Source of the DNA: Rehmannia glutinosa
Lineage: Eukaryota > Streptophyta > Magnoliopsida > Lamiales > Orobanchaceae
Reading direction: 5' to 3'
DNA length: 64,000 bases
NCBI GenBank assembly: GCA_016081115.2
Contig: CM071924.1
Coordinates: forward strand, 95,804,616 to 95,868,615
In this document: positions 63,346 through 64,000 of the stretch, one piece after another
Layout: each line of letters begins with the position of its first letter
Position numbering within the stretch: the stretch's first letter is position 1
Notes under the pieces: generated by a model
The model's input: only the letters and a program-made list of their open reading frames with translations
What the model was told of the DNA's origin: nothing
The model's database searches: none
Program-made: the position numbers and the translations under genes

Positions 63346-64000
63346 GTGAGCCCCATGATCAATCCTCATCATAATTGCCTCAATTTGGACTCTTTTTTGT
63401 TTTTTTCTCTCTGTTTTGGCACTGCACCACAGAATAATATCTTGTTTTCATCTTTTCTATTGTCTTCATATAAAGTAATAATTGAAGGCTTCAAGTCAAT
63501 CAATTTAGTAAAGGCATTGTTCATTTTTTACTATTTTTAATCATGCGTGACTTAAATGTTACTATTAGAAATTTAATTAAAATCACAGTATGAGAGGGAA
63601 GAGAGTTAGGTGGGAATCGAACCCAAATACATCGTTGAGTTTTACAAACGTCTTATTACTAGGTTATCAAGCGGTTCCCTTAAAAACCCATATTAGAGAT
63701 TTTGTTTATTTGTTAAAAATATCTTTTAAATTTGTAAGTTGCAAATAATTTCTTGATATTTGTCTTCATTTGCAACTTGCACTTACTGAAATAAACGAAG
63801 ATTTGTCAATTGTAAAGTAAACGATGATTGATGGTAGTAAACCTAATTAGTACTAGGGGCACATGCGAGATGGTAAGTAGTAAGGTGATTGGGTGTAAAC
63901 ACTCTGACATCGCGGGTTCGAATTTGTGCAGTGATAGTTCTTTGCTGAAATATTGCAAAGGTTATTGATGGGTTTTTGGCCGGTTGGTCCTCTCCCGCAG
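63346..64000. other. Sulfate transporter intron 5 with tRNA-like repeat motifs
   Basis: Begins at the gtgagc donor and no acceptor with coding sequence is evident before the window ends. B-box-like motifs occur on the minus strand near 63610 (gggttcgattccc) and the plus strand near 63915 (gcgggttcgaatt), suggesting SINE remnants. Confidence 0.45.

Overview
This is nuclear DNA from a flowering plant, probably a eudicot. Four intron-rich genes have typical GT/AG splice sites and belong to plant-specific families or plant subgroups. The spaces between them are AT-rich and filled with plant transposons: an LTR-copia element, a solo LTR, a LINE tail, CACTA, hAT and Mutator-like elements, and many MITEs. 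The species cannot be named from the sequence alone.

Left arm (1-20.8 kb), gene-rich, all genes on the minus strand. A VAN3-binding/FORKED-like auxin canalisation protein gene starts near 6.03 kb and runs off the left edge. A 2-oxoglutarate/Fe(II) oxygenase-like gene (11.41-12.72 kb) has its first exon broken by a 5-bp repeat expansion. A plant NEK-family protein kinase gene (13.82-19.59 kb, 14 coding exons) carries an apparent 1-bp deletion in exon 13. Introns here hold many copies of one palindromic foldback MITE that starts GGGATAATTAC and ends GTAATTATCCC. Two copies have perfect 9-bp target duplications.

Centre (20.8-57 kb), transposon-rich, with no intact host gene seen. In order: a Mutator-like element carrying a broken DUF1985 gene (23.65-26.28 kb); a non-autonomous CACTA element with TSD TGC (27.115-28.609 kb); an hAT MITE and compound microsatellite (29.5-29.85 kb); a nest of MITEs (32.5-34.05 kb); a decayed Ty1/copia element with both LTRs and TSD ATAAA (38.923-45.468 kb); a terminal-inverted-repeat element seated in TA microsatellites (47.85-48.92 kb); and a 5'-truncated LINE whose RNase H reading frame is open from the insertion junction to the stop, with a 13-14 bp TSD (50.556-51.369 kb).

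Right arm (57-64 kb): a group-3 sulfate transporter gene on the plus strand, with five exons visible, continuing past the right edge. Its 3.2-kb third intron contains a second member of the TA-microsatellite family. That copy carries a captured fragment of an NLR resistance gene (Rx-type coiled-coil N-terminus) with a stop codon.

The genes do not form a pathway or operon. What unites the window is repeated nesting of small DNA transposons in and around introns.
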